Positions 9,318 through 18,282 of a stretch of DNA of 64,000 nt are shown in pieces. Positions within the stretch are counted from its first letter, which is position 1. Each line of letters begins with the position of its first letter. A program made the position numbers and the translations under genes. This stretch comes from Mesorhizobium sophorae (lineage in GTDB: Bacteria; Pseudomonadota; Alphaproteobacteria; Rhizobiales; Rhizobiaceae): contig NZ_NNRI01000015.1 of assembly GCF_002270415.1 (NCBI RefSeq), positions 1-64,000 of the forward strand, in the 5' to 3' direction. The notes beneath the pieces were generated by a model. The model had not been told where the DNA came from. It searched no databases and was given only the letters and a program-made list of their open reading frames with translations.

Positions 9318-10124
9318 CTAGGCTGCCGGCTGCGGCAGAGTTTTGGGCGCGCGGGCGTTGTTCACAGCCCAGTCGAGCGCGAAGTCCGCGACCTCCTCCC
9401 AGCCCAGCTGAATACACGTCCAGTGCGAGCGGTCGGGATAGATCTTGAGTTCGGTGTTCGACGGTGCCTGCTTCTGCTTCTCGAACATGGCTTTGGTCAT
9501 CTTGGCCTGGGCAATGAGGTCGATGCCGCCGCCGATGAGCAGCAGAGGCGCGCGATTAGGGTTGTCCCAGCGGATCTTCCCTGCGGCTGAGACCAGACCG
9601 TCCCAGTAGATTTTCCCGGGTGTGGGCACGATGTAGCGGTCGTACATGGTATTGACCTGGGTTACCGGCACGGTCTGTGCGAAGCGCGTGCTGAAGAAGC
9701 TGCGCGACATCGTCATGACGCGGCGCCAACTTCCCCAGGAAAAGAACACGGGGAATGTCGACTTGATGGTCTGCCACCCGACCAGCACGCCGGAAGTCGG
9801 CGCGGGGTCGATGGCGACGCCGACCACGCCGAGCCCGCGGTCAAGCAGGTGCTGCGTGACGGTCCCGCCGAACGAGTGACCGATCAGGATTGGCGGCTCG
9901 GGCAGCGCGCGGATGAGGCGATCGTAGTGATTGATGAGCTCGTTGATGCCGACCTGGGCGAGAGCGGGGTTCGGAGACGCACGCAGCTCGGTCGGAGATC
10001 GGTCGTCGAGCGGCCAAGCTGGGGCGACGACAGTGTAGCCCCTGGCTTCGTAACGAGCCTTGAAGCCTTCCCAACAATGGGCGTTCAGCCAGGCGCCGTG
10101 GATCAGCATGATGGTTTTGGACAT
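9318..10124 (-). CDS. alpha/beta hydrolase
   Basis: This is a 268-aa cytoplasmic alpha/beta-hydrolase-fold enzyme. The start codon is the ATG with GGAGAG seven bases upstream; an upstream in-frame start would add nine poorly supported residues. It begins MSKTIMLIHGAWLNAHCW, where the HGAW oxyanion-loop motif is typical. The nucleophile elbow is GHSFGG (Ser) and a late His lies in DRSHWTCIQLGWEEV. The long middle segment resembles uncharacterised hydrolases annotated as lysophospholipase-like. No signal peptide is present. Substrate is unknown. It stands alone, divergent from the metallo-hydrolase that starts at 10556. Confidence 0.85.
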   Translation of the reverse strand: MSKTIMLIHGAWLNAHCWEGFKARYEARGYTVVAPAWPLDDRSPTELRASPNPALAQVGINELINHYDRLIRALPEPPILIGHSFGGTVTQHLLDRGLGVVGVAIDPAPTSGVLVGWQTIKSTFPVFFSWGSWRRVMTMSRSFFSTRFAQTVPVTQVNTMYDRYIVPTPGKIYWDGLVSAAGKIRWDNPNRAPLLLIGGGIDLIAQAKMTKAMFEKQKQAPSNTELKIYPDRSHWTCIQLGWEEVADFALDWAVNNARAPKTLPQPAA

Positions 10125-10555
10125 TGGTCTCTCCGTCGTTCTGCTTGGCACGATATGCCGTGTTCCTCATTGCTCGATCGAAAACGCGCCGATCAGAGCG
10201 ATGCGGATAACTATGTTGAGGGGGGGCGCGCGCAGTCGACTGCATCAAGGCCGTTGGTGGCTAATACCTCGGAACAGGATGCCCCACCCGCTAGTGTGCC
10301 ACCGACAGGCGAGAGGCACTGCCGCCGTTGGCTGGACGCCTGATGTTTGCGCGGGGTCACCCAAGCTCGCGAAGGGGCTGCCATAGACCTTCGCATGGCA
10401 TGACCGACGCTTCCGTTCGATGGTCGGGTAGGCTGCTGCGGCGCAATCTCCTTAGCAGACGCCGGATGGCCGTCCATGGAGGCATGTGCCAATCCACGGG
10501 CCAACGGTGGAGGTGGCCGATACGGCCGGGGTAAGGCGATCAGAAGGAGACGAAC
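10125..10555. other. divergent intergenic region
   Basis: About 430 bp separate the alpha/beta hydrolase and the metallo-beta-lactamase-fold gene. It must hold promoters in both directions. Short frames on either strand have no ribosome site or family resemblance, and I see no repeat or operator here. Confidence 0.4.
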
Positions 10556-11485
10556 ATGGACACAAAGATGAGCATGGACGACATTTCACACGCCGGTCGG
10601 CCCGGGCCTGACGAGCTGGTTCCGTCGCGCTACGCACTCAAGGTCGGCGAGATCGACGTGTTGATTGTCAGCGATGGGATACTACCAATTCCATCCCCGA
10701 CTATCGCATACAATGTCGACCCGGCCGTCCGGTCAGCCTGGCTGGAGGACGAGTTCCTGTCGCCGGAGATGCTTGAGTGGCCGCTGAACGTGGTCGTGGT
10801 GCGCAGCGGCGGCCAGACTATTCTGGTCGATGCTGGGCTAGGAGCTGACCCGGACTTGCACTTGCCGCGGGCCGGGCAGTTGCTTCATCGACTGGAGGCC
10901 GCCGGCATCGATCTCGCATCGGTGACTGATGTGGTGCTGACTCACATGCACATGGACCACATTGGCGGGCTGCTCATCGACGGAGTGAAGGAGCAACTGC
11001 GTCCGGACCTGCGGATACACGTGGCAGCCGCTGAGCTCAAGTTTTGGGAGTCCCCCGACTTCTCTCGCGTCTCCATGCCACAGGGGTTCCCGGACGCGCT
11101 TCGGCGTGCTGCCAAGCGATTCGTGAAGGACTACCGCAGCCAGCTACGCACGTTCGAGGACGAGCACGAGGTGGCGCCGGGCGTAGTCGTTCGTCGCACC
11201 GGCGGCCACACCCCCGGGCACAGCGTGGTCCGCCTGGCGTCGGGCGGCGACCGGCTGACTTTCGCCGGGGACCTCGTATTCCAGGTCGGGTTCGACCATC
11301 CCGACTGGCACAATGGCTTCGAACACGACCCCGAGGAGGCGACCCGCGTCCGCGTCAGTCTCATGCGGGAGCTCGCGGCGAACCGAGAGCCGCTGGTGGC
11401 CACTCACCTGCCGTTCCCGTCTCTCTGCCATGTGGCGGTGGACGGCGAGGCCTTTCGTTGCGTGCCGGCAGTCTGGGACTACTGA
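10556..11485 (+). CDS. MBL-fold metallo-hydrolase
   Basis: This is a 309-aa metallo-beta-lactamase-fold hydrolase. It has a strong ribosome site (AAGGAG, 6 bp before the ATG). The metal-binding signature is complete: HMHMDH in VVLTHMHMDHIGG, then GGHTPGHSV, an Asp in FAGDLVFQ and a final His in VATHLPFP. The length and VLVDAGLGADP-type segment resemble the lactonase-like (AiiA/quorum-quenching) branch and the many MBL proteins of rhizobia. No signal peptide, so it is probably cytoplasmic. The true substrate is unknown. It is separated by 61 bp from the Bfd-like gene. Confidence 0.9.
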   Translation: MDTKMSMDDISHAGRPGPDELVPSRYALKVGEIDVLIVSDGILPIPSPTIAYNVDPAVRSAWLEDEFLSPEMLEWPLNVVVVRSGGQTILVDAGLGADPDLHLPRAGQLLHRLEAAGIDLASVTDVVLTHMHMDHIGGLLIDGVKEQLRPDLRIHVAAAELKFWESPDFSRVSMPQGFPDALRRAAKRFVKDYRSQLRTFEDEHEVAPGVVVRRTGGHTPGHSVVRLASGGDRLTFAGDLVFQVGFDHPDWHNGFEHDPEEATRVRVSLMRELAANREPLVATHLPFPSLCHVAVDGEAFRCVPAVWDY

Positions 11486-11546
11486 ACGCTCGCTGGGCTA
11501 GGAGCGAACCAGCCTCGACGACGTCGCCGTCAAGAAACATAGCGCC

Positions 11547-11762
11547 ATGATTGTGTGTTCGTGCAATGTGTTGACCGATCAAGATGTCCGCTCCGCCGTC
11601 AAGGCGGGGCGGCCGCGCTCTACCGGCCAGGTCTATGGCCGTCTCGGCTGCAGCCCCAAATGCGGCCGCTGCGCGCTCACCATCCGCCGCCTCATGGACG
11701 AGGCGCTCGGCACTGCCCGTGCGGCCTCCTGCAAAGACTGCGCGCGGTCCTCGGAGACCTGA
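11547..11762 (+). CDS. bfd: bacterioferritin-associated ferredoxin-like [2Fe-2S] protein
   Basis: This 71-aa protein has the Bfd fold signature: Cys4 and Cys6 (MIVCSC), then Cys39 and Cys42 in the CSPKCGRC segment, with an extra Cys35. Bfd carries a [2Fe-2S] cluster that reduces ferric iron in bacterioferritin so iron can be mobilised. The family is usually 60-75 aa, so it is full length. The tail adds CKDC, which is unusual and might bind metal. No bacterioferritin gene is adjacent. It is followed by the mechanosensitive channel gene in a different frame. The gene symbol rests on motif similarity only. Confidence 0.8.
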   Translation: MIVCSCNVLTDQDVRSAVKAGRPRSTGQVYGRLGCSPKCGRCALTIRRLMDEALGTARAASCKDCARSSET

Positions 11763-12004
11763 CTCTGCTGCCGCTGACCGCCCTCCTCTCAGGCGGCCAG
11801 GCTTTGCTCGCCTTCGGGTCGGCGAAACCAGAAGACAAGAAAATTGCGGTTGCTGCGAAACGCGGGGACACGACAACAACGGACATTGATGCCGTTGCTC
11901 GCCGATTTGACCGGGAGGTTACCAGCACGATGCCACTCATGATTCGACGATTGGGAGCCAGGAAACTGGCGCGCCCGGCACGGCGTCTGGGAGATCTGAG
12001 AGCG

Positions 12005-14221
12005 ATGTTTGTCCTGATTGCCAGACCGCTCGTCTTTGGGATCACCCTCTTGTTGGCTTGTCCGGCACAGGCGCAGGCACCGGCGACCGTCCCGCCTCAA
12101 AGGGTCAAACAGCTATTCGAGCTTCTCGACGACCCGTCAGTGAAGGCCTGGGTGACCGAACAGCGAAATCAGGACACCGGGTCAACGGGAGCGTCTGCCG
12201 AGTCAGGAGCTTCGCCGACCGACGCATCGTCCGGCGCCGTCGCCGCACCAGGCCAGATGAATACGATGGCATCCTCGACGCTCGATCGGATCAGACACCA
12301 TATCGAAGGAATCGTGCGCACTTTGCCCTTGCTGCCCGGCCAGTTCGCGCGCGTTCGGGCAGAGACCATGGAGGATATGTCCAGCAAGGGATCTGCCGGC
12401 GTATTCATGCTGATTGCGATGTTCATCGCTGCCGGCCTGGCGCTCACCTGGGCAACGTACAAGTTGACCCGTCCATTTCGTCTTTGGATTAGGGCGCAAC
12501 CGAAGGATACGCCCAATGGGCGAGCCAAGAAGATTGGCGGTCGCACGCTTTATTCCAGCATGCTGATCATCTCGTTCGCACTGGGCAGCGCCGGCGCGTT
12601 CATGCTGTTCGACTGGCCAATGCTTATCCGCGAGATCGTATTGACATTTCTGATGGCTGCAGTCGCTACATGGGGTGTGCGCATGTACGTCGCCGCCATG
12701 CTCGTCCCTTCCTTCATGAACGTCGAGAACGCCGTCGAGGTTCGTGCTTTGCCGATTACCAACGAAGCGGCTGACCATTGGTCCTATTGGCTATCCCGGA
12801 TCGTCGGCGTCTTCGCCTTCTTCGCCGCCGCGTTTATTCTCTTGCCGGGTCTCGGCATCGATCAGGACGGAATGGTGGTCCTGCCACTGGGCGCCGATTT
12901 CGTCCTGCTGTTGCTCTTGCTACTTGCCGTTTGGCGTCGGCCACGAAAACAGCGAGACGGTGCGCACGGTCACATCGGAGCGACATGGTTATTGACTGCT
13001 TATTTCGTCGTTCTGTTCCTGCAGCGCATAGCCGGCCTTTATATATTCTTCTGGTTTACGTTCGCCGCATTCTTCCTGCCTTTGGCAATCGTGCTGACGC
13101 AGCGCGGCGTTAATTTCGTCCTGCGGCCGGGTTCGGAGGATGCTGGCAGGCCTACGATCCCTGCGGTGACGATCGCTGTCATCGATCGCGGAATCCGGAT
13201 GATTTTGATCCTGGCGGCGGCTTACCTTCTCGCACGTGTCTGGGGTCTGAACATGCAGTCCATGCAAGACAGCGATACGACGACCACGCTCATATTACGC
13301 GGCCTGATCAATGTCGTGGTCATTGCCCTCGCAGCCGATTTCGGCTGGTCGATCATCAAAGCTATGATCGAACGAAAGCTGGGCATCGAAATACCGCACG
13401 CGGTGATCGGCGAAGAGGACGTCCAGGCCCTCGATCCGCATCAGGCGCGACTGCATACGCTCTTGCCGATCATCCAAAACATTCTGCTCGCATTGATCAT
13501 CGTGATGGCGGTGTTAATGATGCTCGCCTCAATGGGTATCCAGATCGGCCCGCTGATCGCCGGCGCTGGCGTCGTCGGCGTCGTCGTGGGTTTTGGCGCA
13601 CAAACCATCGTCAAGGACGTGATCTCAGGCGTGTTTTATCTGCTTGACGATGCTTTTCGCGTCGGCGAATACATTTCATCGGGCAGCTACAGGGGTACGG
13701 TCGAGGGCTTTTCATTGCGCTCGGTGAAGCTGCGCCACCATCGTGGACCGCTCTTTACCATACCCTTCGGCGAACTCGGGGCAGTCCAGAACCAGAGCCG
13801 TGACTGGGTTACCGACAAATTCAACATCACCGTTGGCTATGACACTGATATTGAGTTCGCACGCAAGTTGATCAAGCGAATCGGCCTCGAACTGGCGGAA
13901 GATCCGGAGTTCAAGCCGTGGGTGCTCGAGCCGATCAAGATGCAGGGTGTACAGGAATTCGGCGAGTACGGCATCATATTGAGGGTCAAGGCGACAACCA
14001 GACCCGGAGGCGCCTTCGGTATGAAACGCAAATTCTATGTACGCCTCCGCCAAGCCTTCAAGGAGCAAGGCATCGAACTCCCATTTCCGACCGTCCAGGT
14101 TCAGGGGCTACAGAAGCCACATGGGGCAGAGAATGCGCTGTTGGAGATCACACCCGAGTTAACAATGGCCATCGCGCAGTCGCATAGTAATCGGCGCAGA
14201 AGAAAAGGCACAACGGAATAG
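12005..14221 (+). CDS. MscS-family mechanosensitive ion channel, large form
   Basis: This is a large (738 aa) MscS-type channel. The chosen ATG follows GGGAG and opens a cleavable signal peptide (LVFGITLLLACPAQAQA). ATG 11930 is an in-frame alternative that would bury that signal. A periplasmic Gln/Ser/Ala-rich segment (about 25-110) is followed by many membrane helices, then the MscS core: pore helix IGPLIAGAGVVGVVVGFGAQ and the beta domain VGEYISSGSYRGTVEGFSLRSV. The C-terminal cage includes NITVGYDTDIEFARKL. Such enlarged MscS proteins (YbdG/MscM-like) release solutes on hypo-osmotic shock. It is monocistronic; an inverted repeat follows the stop. Confidence 0.9.
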   Translation: MFVLIARPLVFGITLLLACPAQAQAPATVPPQRVKQLFELLDDPSVKAWVTEQRNQDTGSTGASAESGASPTDASSGAVAAPGQMNTMASSTLDRIRHHIEGIVRTLPLLPGQFARVRAETMEDMSSKGSAGVFMLIAMFIAAGLALTWATYKLTRPFRLWIRAQPKDTPNGRAKKIGGRTLYSSMLIISFALGSAGAFMLFDWPMLIREIVLTFLMAAVATWGVRMYVAAMLVPSFMNVENAVEVRALPITNEAADHWSYWLSRIVGVFAFFAAAFILLPGLGIDQDGMVVLPLGADFVLLLLLLLAVWRRPRKQRDGAHGHIGATWLLTAYFVVLFLQRIAGLYIFFWFTFAAFFLPLAIVLTQRGVNFVLRPGSEDAGRPTIPAVTIAVIDRGIRMILILAAAYLLARVWGLNMQSMQDSDTTTTLILRGLINVVVIALAADFGWSIIKAMIERKLGIEIPHAVIGEEDVQALDPHQARLHTLLPIIQNILLALIIVMAVLMMLASMGIQIGPLIAGAGVVGVVVGFGAQTIVKDVISGVFYLLDDAFRVGEYISSGSYRGTVEGFSLRSVKLRHHRGPLFTIPFGELGAVQNQSRDWVTDKFNITVGYDTDIEFARKLIKRIGLELAEDPEFKPWVLEPIKMQGVQEFGEYGIILRVKATTRPGGAFGMKRKFYVRLRQAFKEQGIELPFPTVQVQGLQKPHGAENALLEITPELTMAIAQSHSNRRRRKGTTE

Positions 14222-14225
14222 GAAA

Positions 14226-14249
14226 GCTGTGACACCTGCCGGTCACAGC
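14226..14249 (+). terminator. inverted repeat after the MscS gene
   Basis: GCTGTGAC and GTCACAGC form a perfect 8-bp stem with an 8-nt loop, starting 5 bp after the MscS stop codon. There is no clean T-run downstream, so it could be a weak or Rho-assisted terminator. Confidence 0.4.
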
Positions 14250-14374
14250 GCGGCTTTCCGCGCATCGCCCGAGGCAGGGATACTCCATCATCAGACGAAA
14301 AAAGCACCGTCACGAACCTCACCGACCCTGACAGTACTTTGAAAGATCCGGCCGGCAGGTGCCGGAGGCCGGTT

Positions 14375-15540
14375 ATACTAAAGGATCTGACGGCTGACTC
14401 TCTTGGGATACCGGAGTGAGCGGAACCGTGATTCCATTGGGGCGAGGAGGATTCGCGCCATGGGATCAGCGATCAAGATGCGGACGGACTATTCGGCAGC
14501 CGAGTTGCGGCGGCTGGCCAAGAGTTCGAAGGATAGCAAGCAGAGCCGTCGGCTGCTGTCGTTGGCAGCGGTTCTCGACGGGATGAGCCGTGAGGATGCG
14601 GCCCGGGTCGGCGGCATGGACCGGCAGACCCTGCGGGATTGGGTTCACCGTTTCAACGACGCTGGTCCAGACGGCCTCGAGGACGCCTGGAACGGCGGGC
14701 CGGAGCCGCGCCTGTCGGTGTCGCAGAAGGCGGAACTGGCACGGATCGTCGAGACCGGGCCGGACCGGGCCGTCGACGGCGTCGTGCGCTGGCGGCGCAT
14801 TGATCTCCAGAGGCTCATCAAGGAACGCTTCGGCGTCGACTATCACGAGCGCTACGTCGGAACGCTTTTGAAGCAGCTCGGCTTCTCCCATATCAGCGCC
14901 CGGCCACTTCATCCGGGCCAGGACGGCGAGATCGTCGAGGCGTATAAAAAAACTTCCCGCGCACGCTGAGCGCCCATCTGGCCGACCTGCCCAAAGGCAA
15001 GCCGGTCGAGATCTGGTTCCAGGACGAAGCCCGCATCGGCCAGAAGAATGGCATCGTGCGGCAATGGGCCAGGCGCGGCACGCGGCCCCGTCAGCCGGCC
15101 GACCAGCGCTACAAGAGCGCCTATCTGTTCGGCGCCATCTGCCCGGCGCGTGGCATAGCAGCCGGGCTGGCGCTGCCCTTCGCCGACACGGAGGCCATGC
15201 AACTTCATCTCGACGAGATCAGCCGCCATGTTGCCAGGCGCGCTCATGCCGTTCTGCTGCTCGACCGCGCCGGCTGGCACACCACCGCCAAACTGAAAGT
15301 GCCCAAGAACATCACGCTAATCTTCCTGCCGCCCCGCGCGCCGGAGCTGAACCCCGTCGAGAATGTCTGGCAGTATCTGCGCCAGAACTGGCTCTCAAAT
15401 CGCGTCTTCGAAGGCTACGACGCCATCATCGACGCCGCGTGCGGGGCCTGGCGCGAGCTCATCGAACGACCAAACACCATCACATCAATCGGAATGCGCG
15501 AATGGGCTCACGTCGGTCAATCAAATTGACCGTTGGTATT
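14375..15540 (+). mobile_element. IS630-family insertion sequence
   Basis: This is a complete-looking element of about 1.16 kb, bounded by TA dinucleotides as expected for IS630/Tc1-type insertion. The left end (ATACTAAAGGATC near 14375) and the reverse complement of the right end (ATACCAACGGTC near 15540) are imperfect inverted repeats. Exact ends are uncertain by a few bases because the left repeat is diverged. It carries one transposase encoded in two overlapping frames. It sits between the MscS channel and the anchor-less Rieske gene, so it may be linked to the loss of flanking sequence. Confidence 0.75.
14460..15529 (+). CDS. IS630 transposase, made by -1 frameshift
   Basis: The DDE transposase is split into two frames. 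The first starts at an ATG preceded by GAGGAGG and gives a helix-turn-helix DNA-binding half (AARVGGMDRQTLRDWVHRF). It runs to a stop at 14967-14969. The second frame is offset by -1 and supplies the catalytic domain: WFQDEARIGQKNG (first Asp), LLLDRAGWHTT (second Asp) and APELNPVENVWQYL (Glu). The frames meet at a run of seven A at 14946-14952, a standard IS630 slippery site. A -1 slip joins ...EAYKK to NFPRTLSAHL in a continuous family-like sequence, so the gene is probably functional. The fusion is about 357 aa. Confidence 0.85.
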
Positions 15541-15581
15541 AGACGTACGGAGGCAGTCTATAGCGAACCTGTGTGCGACCT

Positions 15582-15833
15582 TCAGCGGTTCGGCATCAGC
15601 AACCCACGTGCCTTCGCACTCGTCTTGGGCGGCCGGGGCGTCGGTGACTTCGGCGATTCAAATACCGAATTGTCTTGAATTGGAATGAAGCCATCACCGG
15701 ACAATGAGGCAAGTTGAATAGGCGGGAAGGTCAGGCTCAGCACTTCCTCGGCTTCCATCCTCAGAAATTCTGGGCGTAGCCCATCGCCGCGTTTGGCAGC
15801 GATCAGGTGGAGACTCTGCAGCAGCGGCAGCAT
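15582..15833 (-). CDS. small hypothetical protein
   Basis: This 83-aa frame has a strong ribosome site (AAGGAGAG, about 7 bp before the ATG). It begins MLPLLQSLHLIAAKRG, with no clear signal peptide, and contains LRMEAEEVLSLTFPPIQL. The last third is Pro/Lys/Ser-rich. I do not recognise a family. It lies between the IS630 element and the Rieske gene and is read towards the element, so its 3' part may have been altered by the insertion. The supporting evidence is the ribosome site. Confidence 0.45.
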   Translation of the reverse strand: MLPLLQSLHLIAAKRGDGLRPEFLRMEAEEVLSLTFPPIQLASLSGDGFIPIQDNSVFESPKSPTPRPPKTSAKARGLLMPNR

Positions 15834-16359
15834 GATTACTCTCCTTCGTTATGTTTCAGCTCGTTCGTCATATGTTTCGTGTGATGCGGAACGCGAAGGC
15901 CAACTTCGTAGACCAGGCCCTCACGATACCGGCCGTCGTACCAGCGGCGTTCATTGAGACAACCGCTTCAGAAAACTCGCACTTGGCAGGGAGGACGGCT
16001 ACGGTCCCGGCAGGTAGGCGTGACTATGCCGAAGTATGATCAAGTTGAAACAGCTGTTCAGCGACCGCGACGCGCAAGGTCAGACATGCAATCACTGCTC
16101 AATTGAGGAATGGTAGTTAGCAAAATCTAGAACTCATACGATCGCGCATGGCGTCCTGGACTGTCCTGCGTTCTTCGATCCGAAGATCATAGACGAAAGT
16201 ATTGGACACCTTTGCCCTTGGCACGATGGCCCACATCCCGCCACGGCCGGCATATTTCAATCCGACTATGAGGAAGCTCGAAACGCGAAGGCCATGGCTT
16301 GCTTTGCCCATTGCAGCCAAGGCGACAAGGCAGCTTTTCCAACAACAGGAGACGCCATC
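15834..16359. other. intergenic; open frame reading into petA
   Basis: The petA frame stays open upstream of its ATG back to a TAG near 16112, but it has no start codon before 16294. Read as protein it gives sequence such as GHLCPWHDGPHPATAG, which is unlike the missing Rieske N-terminus. It could be a scar of a rearrangement that removed the original 5' end of petA, or chance. No other gene is supported here. Confidence 0.4.
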
Positions 16360-16842
16360 ATGGCCGACCTTTCCGAACCCGAAACCGGCACCGACGAGCA
16401 CACTTTGCTCGCCGAGGCGCCGGCCTCCGTCGAGGTCGACGTCGCCTCGCTGACGCCGGGAATGTCGCTAGTCGTGCAATGGCGTGGCAAGCCTGTCGTG
16501 GTGCGCAACCGCACCGAGCAGGAGATGAAGGACGGCGAGGCGGTCAAGCTGGCAGACCTCAAGGATCCGATCGCCCGCAACGCGAACCTTCCGGCCGACG
16601 CGCCGGCGACCGACGCCAACCGCACCACACCGGGCAAGGAGGCCTTGCTTGTGATGGTCCAGGTCTGCACGCATCTGGGCTGCATTCCGCTCGGCCAGGA
16701 AGGCGATTTCGGCGGCTGGCTCTGCCCTTGCCACGGGTCGCAATACGATACTGCAGGACGCATCCGCAAAGGCCCTGCGCCGGAGAACATGGCGGTGCCG
16801 GTGTTCCAGTTCACTTCCGACACCAAGATCCGTCTCGGCTGA
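16360..16842 (+). CDS. petA: Rieske iron-sulfur subunit of cytochrome bc1, lacking the membrane anchor
   Basis: This is a 160-aa Rieske [2Fe-2S] protein that normally passes electrons from ubiquinol to cytochrome c1. Cluster ligands are intact: Cys103-His105 in CTHLGC and Cys122-His125 in CPCHGS, with Cys108 and Cys124 forming the usual disulfide. The segment from VDVASLTPGM onward matches alphaproteobacterial PetA closely. What is missing is the N-terminal Tat motif and transmembrane helix (about 40 residues in the family), replaced here by the acidic, soluble MADLSEPETGTDEHTLLAEAP. The ATG has GGAG at good spacing. As written it could neither be exported by Tat nor anchored. petB follows 15 bp downstream. 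Confidence 0.88.
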   Translation: MADLSEPETGTDEHTLLAEAPASVEVDVASLTPGMSLVVQWRGKPVVVRNRTEQEMKDGEAVKLADLKDPIARNANLPADAPATDANRTTPGKEALLVMVQVCTHLGCIPLGQEGDFGGWLCPCHGSQYDTAGRIRKGPAPENMAVPVFQFTSDTKIRLG

Positions 16843-16857
16843 GGCAGGGACATTGCG

Positions 16858-18129
16858 ATGAGCGAGGGACACTCGACCTACACGCCCAGGACCGGTATCG
16901 AACGCTGGTTCGACGCCCGCCTACCGCTGCCACGGTTGGTGCATGATTCCTTCATCGTCTATCCCGTCCCTCGAAACCTGAACTACGCTTATACGTTCGG
17001 CGGCATTCTCACAGTCATGCTCGCATCGCAGATCGTAACCGGCGTCGTGCTGGCGATGCACTATACTCCTGACACCGGGCTGGCCTTCAATTCGGTCGAA
17101 AAGATCATGCGCGACGTGAATTCGGGCTGGCTGCTGCGCTCCCTGCATTCGAATGGCGCCTCGTTCTTCTTCATCGCCGTTTACATCCACATCTGCCGCG
17201 GGCTCTACTATGGTTCGTATAAGTCGCCGCGTGAGCTTCTGTGGGTGCTCGGTTGCACCAACCTGCTGTTGATGATGGCGACGGCCTTCATTGGCTATGT
17301 GCTGCCGTGGGGCCAGATGAGTTTCTGGGGCGCCACTGTCATCACCAGCTTCTTCAGCGCCATTCCACTGGTCGGCGAATGGATCCAGCAGCTGCTGCTC
17401 GGCGGTTTCGCCGTCGACAATCCGACGCTGAACCGCTTCTTTGCACTGCATTACCTGCTGCCGTTTTTGCTGGCCGGCGTGGTGACCTTGCACATCTGGG
17501 CGCTTCACGTAGTCGGCCAGAACAATCCAACCGGCATTGAGGTGAAATCAACGACCGATGTTGTGGACTTCACACCCTACGCCACCGTCAAGGACGCGTT
17601 CGGCATCATCGTGTTCCTGTTCTTCTTTGCCTATTTCGTCTTCTATCTGCCAAACTTTCTCGGCCATCCGGACAACTACACGATCGCAAATCCGCTGAAG
17701 ACGCCTGCGCACATCGTGCCGGAATGGTATTTCCTACCATTCTACGCGATCCTGCGCGCCATCACCTTCAATGTCGGACCGATCGATTCCAAACTCGGCG
17801 GCGTGTTCGCGATGTTCAGCTCGATCGCAGTGCTATTCTTGGTGCCCTGGCTTGACACCTCAAAGGTGCGCTCGGCGGTTTACCGGCCTTGGTACAAGGT
17901 GTTCTTCTGGCTGTTCGTAGCCGATGTCCTCTTTCTCGGCTGGCTCGGCTCACAGCCGGCAGAAGGCGTCTATGTCACGATGTCCCAGTTGGCGACACTC
18001 TACTATTTCGCATTTTTCATTCTGGTCATGCCGCTGCTTGGGCTGATCGAGACGCCACGGCGCATGCCGCACTCAATCACTGAAGCGGTTCTCGAAAAGC
18101 GTGCAACCAGCGTGAAGGCGGAAGAATAG
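16858..18129 (+). CDS. petB: cytochrome b subunit of the bc1 complex
   Basis: This is a full-length 423-aa alphaproteobacterial cytochrome b. It spans the inner membrane with eight or more helices, holds two b haems and forms the quinol-oxidation (Qo) and quinone-reduction (Qi) sites. Haem-ligand His pairs are visible in SLHSNGASFFFIAVYIH and in ALHYLLPFLLAGVVTLHIWALH. The Qo PEWY motif is intact (VPEWYFLPFYAILRA), as is GYVLPWGQMSFWGATVIT. It starts 15 bp after petA. In rhizobia this gene is normally followed by, or fused to, cytochrome c1 (petC). Here the next kilobase holds no c-type haem motif (CxxCH), so the set is incomplete and probably a second copy. Confidence 0.95.
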   Translation: MSEGHSTYTPRTGIERWFDARLPLPRLVHDSFIVYPVPRNLNYAYTFGGILTVMLASQIVTGVVLAMHYTPDTGLAFNSVEKIMRDVNSGWLLRSLHSNGASFFFIAVYIHICRGLYYGSYKSPRELLWVLGCTNLLLMMATAFIGYVLPWGQMSFWGATVITSFFSAIPLVGEWIQQLLLGGFAVDNPTLNRFFALHYLLPFLLAGVVTLHIWALHVVGQNNPTGIEVKSTTDVVDFTPYATVKDAFGIIVFLFFFAYFVFYLPNFLGHPDNYTIANPLKTPAHIVPEWYFLPFYAILRAITFNVGPIDSKLGGVFAMFSSIAVLFLVPWLDTSKVRSAVYRPWYKVFFWLFVADVLFLGWLGSQPAEGVYVTMSQLATLYYFAFFILVMPLLGLIETPRRMPHSITEAVLEKRATSVKAEE

Positions 18130-18282
18130 AGATTACCGCCATGGGCCAATCTAGGCCCCGATCTCTCCACTCCTGCTCAACAGATTCGCGCGTTTGCCAC
18201 CGGATTGTGTTAGGGGCACATTATATACGGGGCTTGAGGGATCCACCCATCTCTCCAGTCCAAGGGCCCGGCGTCTCGGAGT
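18130..18282. other. short intergenic, no petC
   Basis: No cytochrome c1 gene or fragment follows petB: I find no CxxCH haem motif in any frame here. Nothing else is recognised. Confidence 0.5.

Noticed and set aside
10143..10160. TGGCACGATATGCC as a possible sigma-54 promoter
   Set aside because: The -12 element and spacing do not match TGGCAC-N5-TTGC well enough.
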